Part shown: positions 1 to 12,140 of the stretch, piece after piece | Layout: each line of letters starts with the position of its first letter | Numbering within the stretch: position 1 is the first letter of the stretch | Translations under genes and position numbers: made by a program | From: Gavia stellata | Taxonomy: Eukaryota > Chordata > Aves > Gaviiformes > Gaviidae | Assembly: GCF_030936135.1 (NCBI RefSeq) | Contig: NC_082637.1 | Span: 10,057,001 to 10,121,000 of the forward strand | Length of the DNA: 64,000 nucleotides | Reading direction: 5' to 3' | Notes under the pieces: generated by a model | Seen by the model: the letters and a program-made list of their open reading frames with translations, nothing else | What the model was told of the DNA's origin: nothing | Database searches by the model: none

Positions 1-879
1 GCCCGTTGTAACCTCCAAATCGCTTCTTCCTCCATTTCAGCGGCCTGGGTCGGGTTCTGCAGGCTTATCCCTGCCCCTTGAGCTGGGGAGAGGAACACCC
101 TTCATCCATCCGCGCCCATGCACGTGGTCCCCTGCACTCCCTTGCATCCTAAGTTCCCCTCCAAAATTGACTTCTGGTTAGCATAGATGTATAAGTCCCA
201 TCCAGTTTTGCAAGTAATTCTTGTGCACATCCCCAGTGACTCCGCTGAGTACGAATTACAGCGTCAGGTCCTAACTCAGGAGGAATTTATCCTCTGTCTT
301 CCCAAAATAAATAGCTCCTTGGCCAGAGGAGCTCCCGTTCCTCCCCCTTCCCTCCCACCCCCTGACAGGACCAGGACCCCTGTGTTCCAGCTCCGCTCCT
401 CTCCCCCATTCCCATTTTGTCACGCTCCATCCCCACTGTGCCACACTGCTCTCCAAGAGGTGATTCACTACCTGACACCTCTGGGTGCTGTGGGCATACC
501 TGTGGTGTCGACTCCCCTCTGATTTAAGGCAAGGGTAATTACAACCCTGTGCAGGATTTTTAGGAACGCTGGGAAAACCAGTTTGGTCATCCCCGGCCCC
601 AAGGTCATGTCCCTGCACTGCTTGAGAGCAACAGGGGAGGAGGGACTCAGTCACTTGGGGAATAAACGGCAGGTCCGGCCGGGGCAGTTGCTGGGGCACC
701 CCATTGTGCAAACCCCTCAGCATCCCCCCTTAGCCCCTGCCGTCCCTGGGACGGGGTGTAACGCCGGCCGGCGTGGCAGAAGGGATAACAGGGCAGCGCC
801 TGGAGCCTCCCCGGCCTCCTGCCACCCCCCAGCACCCTGCTTCCAGGCAAAAGCCCTTGCCCCATCGCCTCCAGGATGG
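1..879. other. GC-rich flanking DNA, no gene recognised
   Basis: The stretch is pyrimidine-rich and GC-rich, and open frames of up to 150 codons occur on both strands. None resembles a known protein; they are proline- and serine-rich with no domain motif, and frames on opposite strands overlap. This is what GC-rich noncoding DNA with few stop codons looks like. I see no promoter, splice pattern or repeat family that I can name. A distal exon of a neighbouring gene cannot be excluded by eye. Confidence 0.5.
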
Positions 880-1362
880 CCATGTGCACACATGTACACA
901 CACACACAGATACATGTGCATACGTGCATATATGCACACACAAACGCATATATACACATACTCATGCACACACACATGCGTATACACCCCACCACACACA
1001 TACACCTCTAGGCACGCATGCACACACATGCATGCCCACACATGTGCACACAAACACACACATAGATGCACACATACACATACACATATATATACGAACA
1101 CATACATATGCACACACATGCACACACACACCCTACACACCCCTACACATACATATGCACATATACATACATGCATACACACATATAAACGTACATATGC
1201 GCACACACACACATATGCACACACATACATATATATACATATGCGAGCACTTATACACAGACATACATATGCACACTGAAATACACACACATACACACGT
1301 ACATACACATAAACCTACATACACACACACCTACAGACACATGCACTCACACACACAGAGCC
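880..1362. repeat. Compound CA/TG/TA microsatellite tract
   Basis: About 480 bases consist almost entirely of alternating pyrimidine-purine steps: CA runs broken by TA, TG and CG, with repeated words such as cacacatg, catatg and acatacat. It is a heavily interrupted dinucleotide repeat, not a clean array. The long His/Thr/Tyr-rich and Cys/Val/Tyr-rich open frames across it, on the two strands, are artefacts of the repeat. Alternating CA/TG and CG steps are the classical sequence type able to adopt Z-DNA; whether this tract does so is inference. Confidence 0.95.
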
Positions 1363-4025
1363 ACAGCAAGAAGCTGCCAGCTCTGCTGGAGCAAGGGGGT
1401 CCTGGGGACCTGGGGGTGCTGGGTAGGGTTAGGGGCACCGGCGGGACTGGGGCAGGTTGGCTCCTGGACGTGGCACCCCGGGGCAGCCAGGCAGCCTGGC
1501 CAGCCCTGCAGCGGGGAGCAGGGCCAGTGACGCCTTTCCCAGAACAGGTTATTTAATAAAGTATTTCAGTACCTAGTGAGTCATTAATTACACCCCATCC
1601 TACAATGCTAATACTAATACTGAAAAAATATTTTACAGCTTTCCACGCCCCATGCCTGCCCTCGCAGGCATCACGCATCTCCCACCATCCCACCTTGCCC
1701 GAAGAGCCACAGCGTAGCCAGAGCTGCCCACCGCTGCCGGGCTCCCACTTCCAGCCACACTTCATCCCCACCACCTGGAAACCCCTGGTGAATCAGAGGA
1801 ATCCTTCCCCTGACGCTGTCCCCAGGAATCTGGGGTTTCCCAGCCCAGGTGAAGCCATTCCCAGGTGGGTTCTCACCGAGGGTAAGCATCCCCAAACTCT
1901 GTGTACCTGCATCTTCTCAGCATGACATCCTGGAGCTCCCGCTTTCCTAAAAGGCGCAGATGGATAGCAAGCCAGCATCAACACACCCCTGGGGAAATCC
2001 CGCATCAACACCAGCTATCCGGACACCACCATCAAAATTCAACAATGGCATCTTACAAATGGCAAAACTCCCCAAAATAACATACATACTTCCTTTAAAA
2101 CATTTACATCACACTAAAGAAGCCATGACACAGCCCCCAACTGTTCGTCACGTAGACAACCAAGCCACCCAGACACCTGATGCTGTGTCCTACACAGTCA
2201 ACCCCAAACCCCAGAAGGTCCATGACCACCAACCCCAGGGCAAAAACCACAACCCATCCCTTCGCTCCACGCAAATGGAAATTACACGTGGGCACACAGC
2301 CTGCCGCCCCACACTGGGACGAGCCGGTGTGACAGCCGGTACCCGAAATATCTCCCATGAGATAACAGCACTGGTGGGACCAACAGGCTGGTGATGAGTT
2401 TTTTACCCTCCCCATTGGGTTATTTGTATTTCCATCTGTTCCTCACTTGGTTCACCTGTGCTGGTGGAGCAGGGCTGTCCTTTCCCCTGGGATGCAAAGA
2501 GGGCCAGGGGTGGTGTTGAACCACTGGCGGGGATCATTGGGACCACTCCCAAAAAGGGGGAGTTGCAGAAGAAAAAGGGGGTTGCTGCTCCCCACCATCC
2601 CTTTACACTTGGCAAAACAAAAAGGCTGCTGGTGATTTGCAGACACAGTTCCTGCATTTTTTTTCAAGGGGACCCAAGTGCCTTCAGCCTGCCGAAGCCG
2701 TTTGCAAACAGGGTGCTAGATTCCAGCCCAGTAACCTCCTGCCCGCAGGCTCAGACCTTTGAACCCGCTGAGCTGGAGTGTGGGGAGGCACAGGGCTGCT
2801 CAGTGCTGCCTTTCCTTGGAGCATCTCTCCAAAACCTGAGCACCTCCAAACCTCAGCCCACCACGGCGCTGGTGCCCCCAACCACATGGCTCGAGGTGCT
2901 GTGCACGAGTGCAGACCCGCACGCACACCTGCGTGCGCACACATGTCCTCGCTCCCTCTGCTCCCGCCCCGGGAATGCCGCTGGCATCATGCGCAGCTGG
3001 CGGGAAGGGGCTGCGGTTGGATGGGGCTGCCGAGCAGGTTTAACCGTCACGTTGACCCCGGCCTCTGCTGCGTCCGTCCTCCCTCCGCACCGCCTCATCC
3101 CACCCCAGGGCCTTCCCGCAAACGCCGCTGCTGCGGAAATGCTCTGGTCCCACTGGCGGCTGTGGGGAGGTAATCCTCAAGCTAAAGCCTCGGCATGTCC
3201 CCGGGGTCAGCATCACCTGCGGATGTCTCACGCTACCCCACAGGCAAAGCCAGCTCCTGCCTGGGGTTCTCCCCACCAGACTTTTGCATCCACCTCTGAC
3301 CCCCCTTGGCCACCCCATGGCCACAGCTGGTTTTTTTTCCAAAAACCCCAAAACCTGATCTCAGCAATAGTGCCTGGAGCGAGGCGGAAAGCCACGGTCT
3401 GGCCATGCAAGGACGTGGCATTTCTTATTGCCCGGCCAATCCCTCCCAGCAGCTTTGCCTAGATTTGATGGGGTTTCTTGCTTCTCCTGGGGAGAGGGGG
3501 TTCTGTCCCACTGCAGCAGAATCTGCATTTCATTGTAGGATTAAATAGTTCCTCCCTTTGGTTTCTAAAGTACTTTCAAGTGCTTCAAATTCTCAAGTAT
3601 TAACACATGATAGAGTAATTTGTAACTCCCAGACAAAAATAATCTGGTATACAGAGTAATGACACAAGAAAGCACTCCTGTAATGTTTGACTGTCCTCCC
3701 AAGTACTGCCATATCACAGAAATGCGTAGCTAATGAGCAATCTTCCTGATGGCCAAGAAGTGGGGGACCTCATCAAGGGTAAAGTAGATATTTGTAGCCA
3801 TTGAAGCTTTAAACAAAACGCCCAGGGTTTCACCGCCAGCTTTAGGCAGGTACCCAGCACGTTCCTGGAGCCACGGAATGAAAAAAAAAGTCCTGAGAGA
3901 GCTGGAGCCCAGCTCCTAGCTCAGACACCACCAGCTCCTTGCCCATGGGATGGGATCAGAGGGATGCCACGGTCCCTCCTGGTGCTGGAGAGCACCCAGG
4001 CAATGCCACGTTGATTAAAACAAGT
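1363..4025. other. GC-rich intergenic DNA, no gene recognised
   Basis: This stretch contains the longest open frame of the window (2458-3462 on +, 334 codons). Its product has no recognisable domain, is rich in Pro, Ala, Ser and Gly, and shares its span with overlapping frames on the other strand. I read it as chance openness in GC-rich DNA. No splice-bounded exon series, polyadenylation-linked gene end or named repeat was seen. Confidence 0.5.
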
Positions 4026-4170
4026 CTCACTGGGTCTTTGAGCAACCTGGTCGAGTGGAAGGTGTCCCGGCCCATGGCAGGGGGGTTGGAACTAGATGAT
4101 CCCTTGGATGTAGTTGGAACTAGAAGGTCCCTTCCAACCCAAACCATTCTATGATTCTGTGATTCTATGA
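4026..4170 (+). mobile_element. CR1 LINE fragment, 5'-truncated, + orientation
   Basis: The segment reads as the 3' end of a CR1 non-LTR retrotransposon. It has the 'gagcaacctggt' block near 4040, the 'cccatggcaggggggttgga' block near 4070, then 'cccttccaacccaaaccatt' and the terminal ATTCTATGATTCTGTGATTCTATGA repeats at about 4146-4170. CR1 copies are usually truncated at the 5' end and end in short ATTCTATGA-type repeats without a poly(A) tail, as here. One oddity is that the words gttggaactaga (4085-4096) and again (4113-4124) show a roughly 28-bp internal duplication. No reverse transcriptase coding sequence is present. Confidence 0.93.
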
Positions 4171-4203
4171 GTCGAACACCACTGGTTGCTTTGATGGATG
4201 ATG

Positions 4204-4241
4204 GTTCGTTAAGTCTCACCTGGTTCATTAAGTCTCTCCTG
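4204..4241. repeat. Two copies of a 19-bp unit next to CR1
   Basis: Two adjacent 19-bp units (4204-4222 and 4223-4241), of the form gttcRttaagtctcNcctg, differ at two positions. A related string (gttgattaa...agtctcactg) sits just left of the CR1 fragment at about 4010-4032. This suggests the CR1 lies within or beside an older short array. Confidence 0.7.
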
Positions 4242-5165
4242 TCTGCATGGGGATGGAGCAGCCACTTTGCATCCCCCCACCAGCGGCAGAGGTGGCTCCG
4301 GAGCTTTACGAGGGTAAAGCCGAGGTTCATGGGATGGTAAGGCAGCCAGAGCCCTCCTTGGTGGGTCGTACACTGGGAGGGTGTGTTATATGCTCTGCCT
4401 TAGGCAAAAAAAAAAAGCCTAAAATGTCAATAATTCAAAGAGGACTAAACCAATCCATACATATAGGTCAGGGACTGAGAGGGAGAGACTGATTTTGACT
4501 GTCCAAAGTCAGTGGCTCTGGCAGCTTTATCTCAGAACTGTGGCGACCTGAATTACATGAAGAGAACTAATGGGAAGTTGATATGCTGCGTAATGTGCTA
4601 GCAGTGTTCTGCCTCCTTTTAAATCCCCTATTTGCTTTTTGCGTAGATTGTTTTGTGCCCTTGTTTTTATTTTCCAGTTGCTCTTTTGCTTCTGCAGCAG
4701 GCTAGAGAGTGAATTTATCTGATTTCCCGGCTGTTGCTGTGGGCTTTACACATAGCAACAAGGAGGAGAAGCATTTTCTTCTTTTCCTGACAGTAAGAAA
4801 CAACCTGCAGCCTCCAAAATCACACTGGAGACACTGAGGGAGGGGAGAAGCTCTGGCTCCTTTCCTCTTGCAGTCGTGCCATGTTTTATCAGCAATGGTT
4901 AGTTCTCCTTGTCTGTCCCACCAAAACAGCCCTCAGCAATCTCCCTGCAGCAGAATAATGCTCTCTTTCCCCCCCAAAAAATAAAAATTCAATCCCCAGG
5001 GAAGCTCCTGAGACTAGATGTAGTGGAGAGAGCCAGGAACATGCAAATGCAGCGTTTATTTATCCGTGGCTTAAACCTCCAAGTGCCAAACCGCCTGGCA
5101 ATGCAAGTGCCCTCCCTCCCTTTCAGCCAAACCCAACCCGCATGGCGCTGGGCAAACGTCAGCGG
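4242..5165. other. Intergenic DNA, nothing recognised
   Basis: Mixed-composition DNA with no recognisable coding exon or named repeat. It includes a short A-run at about 4407-4417. Confidence 0.5.
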
Positions 5166-5168
5166 AGG

Positions 5169-5213
5169 TGATGATAATGATGATGATGATGATGATGATG
5201 ATGACTTGCTTAA
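5169..5213. repeat. (GAT)n microsatellite
   Basis: A run of TGA/GAT trinucleotides, about a dozen units, with one interruption (taa) near the left end. It gives a poly-Asp tract in one frame and a poly-Ile tract on the other strand. Both are artefacts. Confidence 0.95.
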
Positions 5214-8200
5214 CTGAAATCTTGAGGCACACCTGGCTCATATTTAACAGCTCTGGCCCTTTTTTCCTTTGTCCCAGCCCCCCCATCCCAATGACTCTTC
5301 AAGAGAGGTATGGTCCATCCTTGTTCACCTGATCGGGAAACTGAGGCAGAGCAGTGGCAGGTTTTCCCAGGGTGCAGGAAAGCTGAGTCAGAGCTGACAT
5401 GGGCATTCGGGAAACTCTGTCACAGTTCTCCATTTTGCTCTCGTTTCCCACAGAAACAGAAATTATGCAACTGTGTTGTCTGTCTCTCTGCCAGATCCCT
5501 CCTCATTCATGGTTTTTAACCCATGGGGGCAGCTTCACCCCCAGATGTAGGTGTTTCAGAGATGTTTTGTGGAATTAGGCAGCTCAGCTGGGAGGAGGAG
5601 AAAGACCAAAGTCTTCCTCCACTGGGAGGAAGATAGTGGGGCATGTTGAACCGCATTACTAGCCACCCGAGACTCCAGACAAGAGGGTGCTACCAGAAAC
5701 CAGCTTCAAAGTTCTGCCACTCCAGGAACATCTTGCAAATGTCTTACGCTGTGGGTGTTGAGGCTGTTCTCCTGGGCCTCCTCCACGGGGTGCTCTGAGG
5801 CTGGAAGGACAGAAAGGAGCGCCCTGGCTTTGGGCTGGGATGAACCCCTCTTCCCCGGCCCCTACAGCCCCTGCAAGGCTGCTCTGTGAGCCAGAGCTGT
5901 CATCTGCCAAGGTCAGAGATGGCTTCCCCATCAGGGAAGACCCCTTTGAGGTCTCCATGAGGGTCCTTCCACCAAAACAAAAACTGGGAACCAGCTTTGG
6001 GGAATCTGGGCAAATCTGCTTTGCTGCCCATTATCCTGGTTTGACCTCAAAGGGTAAAAGTTACCGACCCTTGCTTCGACACCCGGGACAGACATGCCTT
6101 GAGACCAGCCGGGGGAACACGGGGTGAGGCCAGCTGCCTCCTGAAGGTGCTGAAGGCTGCACAGGGAGCTGAGGGCTTTGCGCTGTCTAAAGTCCAGGTA
6201 GATCCAAAAATCCCAAATGCCCAGACCCAGGGGTGACGAGCACGCTTGAAATTCCCAGCTGGATGCTCTCGCTTGGATACCCCATCCTGCCCTGCTGTGG
6301 CTTACCAACTCACGAGCAGAAGGCTTCCTTGCCTCCCGGGTGATAAGCCTCAGTCCTGAAACAGGCTGGTTACTGCACCCAGGTTTTATGCTGGAGACAA
6401 ATGACTCTGCTGTCATTTGGGGTTTCCTTTGCCTCCCCTGTGCCTACTGTAGGAGGAAACACCGAGCGACAGATCCCCCAGGCAGCAGGTCTTGCAATCT
6501 GGGTGAGGACAGCAGCAGCGCCCAGGGGAGAAAATACAGGCATGGGACAAGTTGAAGTCACCTGGGAGATGTTGGACATCTCGCTTTGGGGCATTTTCCT
6601 TTGATTTGTCTTTTAAACAATCTGGGGGGGTGGTGGTGTACACCCAAGGCTCATGGTGCTTATTGTGAAAGGGATGGAGACAAAAGGGAAATAATTGTGA
6701 GATGGTCATAAGACCGTAAGGTCTTTGTGTCCATAGGAGGAACAGCTGGTCAGGCTGGGACTCTTCTGTCCCCAAAAGACATCCACAGGAAAGGTTATGG
6801 TAGAGCCTGTAAAATTACAAGGGGCAGAGTGGGGTTGGATAGAAAAGGACCACTCGTCTTCTCCACCGTGAGGATGAGGGCATCAAAAAAACTAGTAGGT
6901 GGCAGGATCAAAACGAAGCAAAGGAAATGATTCTGCACCCAAACAGGTCATTAGATTGGGCTGCTGTTTGCCACAGGATGTTGCAAATGCTTAAAATTTA
7001 CTCGGCTTCAAAAATGACTAAACAAGTTCATGGGAGAAAAATCTACTGAAGACTATTAAATACAAGGACACCTCTGACTCAGGGAGTCTGAGTCACAAAA
7101 AAATGTTGGAAGTCGAGGAAATATTCTAGGGAAGTATCATTTGTCCTTACGCCCTTCCAAGGGTGGACTTCCAAGAAGAGGTGCACGGCTAGACAGGACA
7201 CTGGGGGCCATTTCTATATTTCAGAATATAGAAGCACCCAGCGCTGAAACGTGGCGTCAGTCATGACAAGTTTTTTTTCCCACCTGCATGAATCTGCTCT
7301 AAGATCTCTCTGCTGTGCTGTGCAAAGCATCTCCTGGAGACAAGGGGTCCGGGGGGACACGTGGCACCCGGCAGGTGGGGAAAGGAGATAGCGCCCAGCG
7401 AGACCCGTGCAGGCAGGTCCCTGGAGATAGGGCGACGGCGGGGGAATCGCTCGGTGCAGCACCTTGATAGAGCACCAGCTGCCAGCTCTCGAGCCGAGAA
7501 AGCAAGCCTGAAGGCCATGAGATAAGGCGAGGGCAGAGGGAAACCAGCCCATGACGTGGCAGTGAGAATTTCCAAATCTTCCTTTTTGTTCCTGTGATGC
7601 AGGAAAATAAAATCAAAAAGGAAAATATTCCAAGCAATTAATACATATCCTGAGCAGGCACAGCCCAGCCCGGCTGCCCCAGCCCCAGCTGCAGGGTCAG
7701 GCTCTGAAGCAGTGAGCAGGGCATGGCATACGCAATACCTTCATGGTCTTCATGACCAAGATGCCCTGAGAGTTGGACAGTGAAAGCACCAGCAGGAGCT
7801 GGATTCAGAGTCATCCCAGTGGATGGTAGCACCTTTCCATCTTTGGAGCTGCTCTCACGTCTGTGTCTATGAAAGGGACAAGTTCATTGCCCCCAGAACA
7901 GCCTCCAAGTCTTCAAGCCGTCCATTACCCTCATATTACTGTGCATTCACTGAATGGAAAGAATACCATCTTCACACCAAGGGCTTTGCAAAGTGTTACC
8001 ATCCCTCTGTCTGTGTGCAAAGTGTCTCCTGTGAAGCCAGTGTCAGCGCCAGCAGAGAGCCTCAAAGTCTTGGGTCTCGCGCTGCAGCCGTCTCCAATGT
8101 CAATAAAATGCTGCCAGCCACGTCGCCAACCAGACACCCACGAAATACAGTCAATAAGTGAGAAGCCTCTTGTTTTCTCCCGCTTTACCAAGCCTTTGGA

Positions 8201-8264
8201 AATACCTCCAAGGATAAAAGCAGCCATGAGTGTCACAGGTTATATATATTCCCATGTCCTGTGT
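5214..8264. other. Intergenic DNA, nothing recognised
   Basis: About 3 kb of moderately GC-rich DNA. Short open frames on both strands overlap one another and carry no motif that I recognise. No CR1 tail, LTR, RNA gene or splice-bounded exon was seen. Confidence 0.5.
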
Positions 8265-8385
8265 TCTGAGAGCCCCAGATAAAATATTACTTGGATGTTT
8301 TTTATTATTTATTAATCATCAGAATATTAAGAGTACCAGCAGGGTATTCTCATTGTGCTCTTTAATCAAATCCTGTGACAGCTTT
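8265..8385. repeat. Member A of a diverged repeat pair
   Basis: An AT-rich segment whose core (8303-8380) aligns over about 75 bases to 12061-12138. The shared order is ttat-atttatt, catcag, gagta-cagcagg, att, ctctttt/ctcttta, atcaaa-cc. By eye roughly two thirds of positions agree with a few small gaps. The family is not one I can name. It may be an old dispersed repeat or an ancient local duplication. Confidence 0.6.
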
Positions 8386-11300
8386 CACAAATTTTTAGAC
8401 AGCAAGTAGATGTGAAAGAAGAACATATGTATATGTATTTCATATATATGCGAAAGACATGATGTTGATGAGTGTAAAAAAAAAGGAAGGTAGAGAGGCA
8501 GAATCAATGGGCCAATATTTTCACATATATGAAAACAAAACCAGGAGAATGCCCTATGATCAAGTCAGGCTGAACTGGAGATGGTTCTGGAAAGAACAGC
8601 TTTATATTGTTGGACGACAAGCTAGGCACGACGTTACTAAACCCTCCCTTCTCATTTCTTCTGCTCGTAAGTGATCAGGTAAATGAAAATATGGCTCACT
8701 CTGGGGAAAAACTCTGCATTTCTGAAGCTAAGCACGTGCTCTGCTGCCAAGGGAAGGATCCGAGTGCCCTGGCAATGTTCACCAGTGCTGCACTTAAAGA
8801 AAAAAAAAAGAAATATATTAAAAAATGAATGCCGAGAGAACATGCTTGAGATGGAGAAAAGCTTTTATTCAAGTTGTGTGGCCTTCACAGTTTTTTGGCT
8901 TCTTCTTTGCAATGGGAAGGATTTGCTCCCTGTAAGGTGCTCTCTGCTTCCTCCAGTTCCCATTTTGCAGCCCCTGCTCCATATGTTTTCCCTGTCAAGG
9001 GAAATGCTTTCAGGCCTCCACTCCATGGGGCTTCCCTGCTTTGCCCCACTCACTCCCCTCTCACAGCAGAGGGGCAGCGGGAAGAGTGAAATAGCTAAAA
9101 CTTGCCCTTTTTAGTCCTTCCCACCAACCAGCAAGTACATTCAGCGGTTTTTTTCCTTCCCCAGGGCAAGAGCAAGGAACGTTCCTTTGATTATCTCAGA
9201 GATACGGAGCGCACAGACCAGACTGGAGCGGGCTGCAGCCAGCTCACCCAGCTGAACACCTCTCCTGCAGCGCCACTGAATGCATCGCCCTCTCCCACCC
9301 GTTTCCCACAAGAGCATTTTAATTTAAAGCACGGTGGAAATGACGGTCCGGATGCAAAGGCTTGGGTTGCCTCTTAAACTCCTCCCTCCTACTCTTCCAG
9401 ACCCTAGGGATGTCCATGCAAGGACAAAACAAACCTATTTAAGATAAAATCCACAGCTGATAGTTTGGGCAGCATCAGAGCCTTCTCCACCTTTAAAATG
9501 GGAATGGGATGCTCCTGCAGAGGGGACTGGCCCTGATGCACACCCAGATGCAAGCGTGCAGCCTGGTGCTGGCTCCCTTTGCCCTCTGCCAGCCCTTCTA
9601 TCAACAGCCAAGGTTCGGAGAAGAGGAATAACCCATCCTACAGGCCAGGCAGAGGATGCTGAAATGTGCTAGATGGCACAAGGATATGGGATATGCTAAA
9701 CCCACCATGCATGGAGAGCTTCGAGTTGGTGCGGCCAAGGGGTTTCCTGCAGGATGGAGAAGCATGCGAGTAATTAATGGAAATCTCCCAGCAGGTAAAC
9801 CAGTCTGGAGGAGACTTACCTGGCCCTGCGGGCAGCTGTAGATGGGGATTGAGATGGTGGCATAGCAAAGCACTGAGGCAACAGCACCTACAGGGCACAG
9901 CCACCCTCTGCCTCATCCACAGCTCCCCCAGGGACCCTCTCGCAGGGCTGAGCCCTCCAGCCACGGCCATGAAAACTGGGAACGGACATACTGGGGTTGC
10001 CCCAAGGTCTGCAACAGGGTGCCAGCAGAGCAAGGAGGACCAGCAAGGGGTGGCTGGAGGGAACATGGGTGCAGGGGAGCTGGTGGGGCCGAGGGCCAGA
10101 CGTTCAACTTCCAGCTCTTGCCTCCTGAGCCCTCGTCTCTGCAGGCTGGTGTGAGGTGCCCATCCCTCCACGGGCCTCCCTTCTCCAGGAGGGTGCGTGA
10201 GCACCGCTCTCCCACACGGACAACACTGGAGCGTTTCAGCCTTGTGAGATCAGACCAGTGGTTTTCTGGTTGTTTTTTCCCAGACCCCTTAGAAGCTCTT
10301 CCCAAATTTCCACGGGATGGCAAGCCCTGGGATAGAGATGACTGTGCTGCTCAGTGCATTCGGGCCAGGCAGTGAGGCTTCTCCAGACTTGTTCGCCTGT
10401 CTGGGAAATTTGCATTAATTACCCTCCTGGTGATTCAGGCTCCTGCAGGAAAGTTCAGCCTCCTCCTCGCCACGCTCGGGCACACAGAGCAGTTTGCCGG
10501 GGCCGGTGCAATGGTCTTCCCCTCTATCCAGCCCAATGCTGCTGAGAAGGGCTTCACACCCACCCCAGGGTGGTTTCCAGAGCTCATAGCCTACCTGTGT
10601 GTACAGAGGAGTGAGACATTGCATCTGCCACGTGAGCCCTGCAAGCATTTTTGCAGAGGAACACCCCATTTTTAGGAAGCTGGAGGTGGAGGCTCTAAGG
10701 GAACATCTCCTGCCCCAACCCCTCTCTGGACCTTCTCGCCCAAGGGAGTCTCTGCCGTTCAGCCACCCAAGCCTGTTGCCTGTGCCTGGGGTTTGGTGCT
10801 TACACTGCAGTTTGGTTTCCTTCCTCTGAATCTGTTCATATTTGTTGTGGAAAGGGTCATGGAAAGGCCAAATTCAGCGTTGGCAAAGCAAGGTCCAGCT
10901 CAACTCACTTGGCCCTCCCTCTGTTTCCTAATGGAAAGTCTTCTTTGTGGTCAGTTTTCAAGGCCCTAGGCAGGACCTGAGCTGTGCATCTTCAGCTAAG
11001 CCTAGCTGGCCGTCCATTTTAATGGAGCTACTGGCAGAAGATGACTGCATCGCTGCTGGACACCAGCCCACAGAGATCACCAGAGGTACAGCAGCGAGTG
11101 AGAGCACTCGTAAGCTCAGCTGATAGCAGCTGATAATACTCTGGAAGTGAAAGTTCTCAGCCCAGCACAGATCATGGTATTGATGGGCACCCAATCCCTG
11201 AACCAGGAGCGATGTGAGACCCTGAAGAGCTTCCTCCTACCCCTCGCTCACCTTCTGCAAAATGCTGTCCCTTCTCACCACGGCTTCTGCCCAAATACAC

Positions 11301-12029
11301 GGAACTGGCTGCTCTGAAGGTAAAACCAGCGTCTGATGGAGCCACCCAGGAGTCCACCAGGCAGCTGTTCTATGGGCTCCAGCTCCTTCATCCCGCTGCC
11401 AGTGCCTGCCTAACCCACACGGCTTATCCCCAGGAATGGGGACAGCCAGGAGTCCCTGCCTGATGGTCACCCACTCTCAAGGGAAGGACAGTCCTGCAGA
11501 GCTGACATTGCAGCAGAGGTGAAGGTGAAGCACTGGGGATGTCGGCTTAGGCTGGTGCCTCTCCCAGAGGTCCTATGCCAGCTCATGTCAGTGATGCTGA
11601 TGGCCATCTCAGCCACACTGTAACGCTCGAGACAGGGATGTCCTGTGCAGCAAGAATAACCCAAAATGCCATTCCCCAACACAGAAACTATTGCTGGGAC
11701 TGAACCATATGGATATCTCAGCTACGTCCCCATCAATAAAGCGTTATGTCCCCTAGATCACTGCTTTGGAGGGTGACACGGTCACTTCATGCTTCAACAG
11801 CAATCAGATCAGGAACCTCTGAGGACCACAGCATGTACCAGCGCTGCTGTGTGCAGCTGGAGGACTGTCCCCGTAGCTGGCAGGCTGAACAGCCTCAGAT
11901 ATTTCTGCACGCTGAGCCCAGAACAGGAGGTGTAAGATGACCTGAACAGTCGGTTACACAAACTCTTTGGAAATGCAAACCACTGTCTGACAGGCATAAG
12001 GTCACAGCCGTCACCCTCCCCAGGCCCTG
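8386..12029. other. Intergenic DNA, nothing recognised
   Basis: About 3.6 kb between the two members of the repeat pair. Overlapping open frames of 60-190 codons occur on both strands with no recognisable protein family. Short alternating AT/GC-step strings (catatgtatatgtat near 8424) and A-runs are present. I see no exon structure. Confidence 0.5.
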
Positions 12030-12140
12030 GAATCACAGCTGAAATAGCATTGTAATGCGCTTATAATTTATTCATCAGCTGAATGAGAGTAGCAGCAGGC
12101 ATTTTGATGGCACTCTTTTATCAAACCCCTCTGATGGACT
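12030..12140. repeat. Member B of a diverged repeat pair
   Basis: The core at 12061-12138 aligns to 8303-8380, as described for member A. The alignment may extend about 30 bases to the left (gaaatag-att-taatg against gataaaatattactt). A 15-base A-run follows at 12180. It lies in the same orientation as member A, about 3.76 kb away. Confidence 0.6.

Noticed and set aside
730..1556. Long open frames rich in His/Thr/Tyr or Cys/Val/Tyr on both strands
   Set aside because: They are translations of the CA/TG/TA repeat tract, which lacks stop codons in several frames.
2458..3462. 334-codon open frame on + strand, the longest in the window
   Set aside because: It has no recognisable domain, a Pro/Ala/Ser/Gly-rich composition from GC-rich DNA, overlapping open frames on the other strand, and no exon or promoter context.
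5071..5286. Poly-Asp and poly-Ile open frames
   Set aside because: Produced by the GAT microsatellite.
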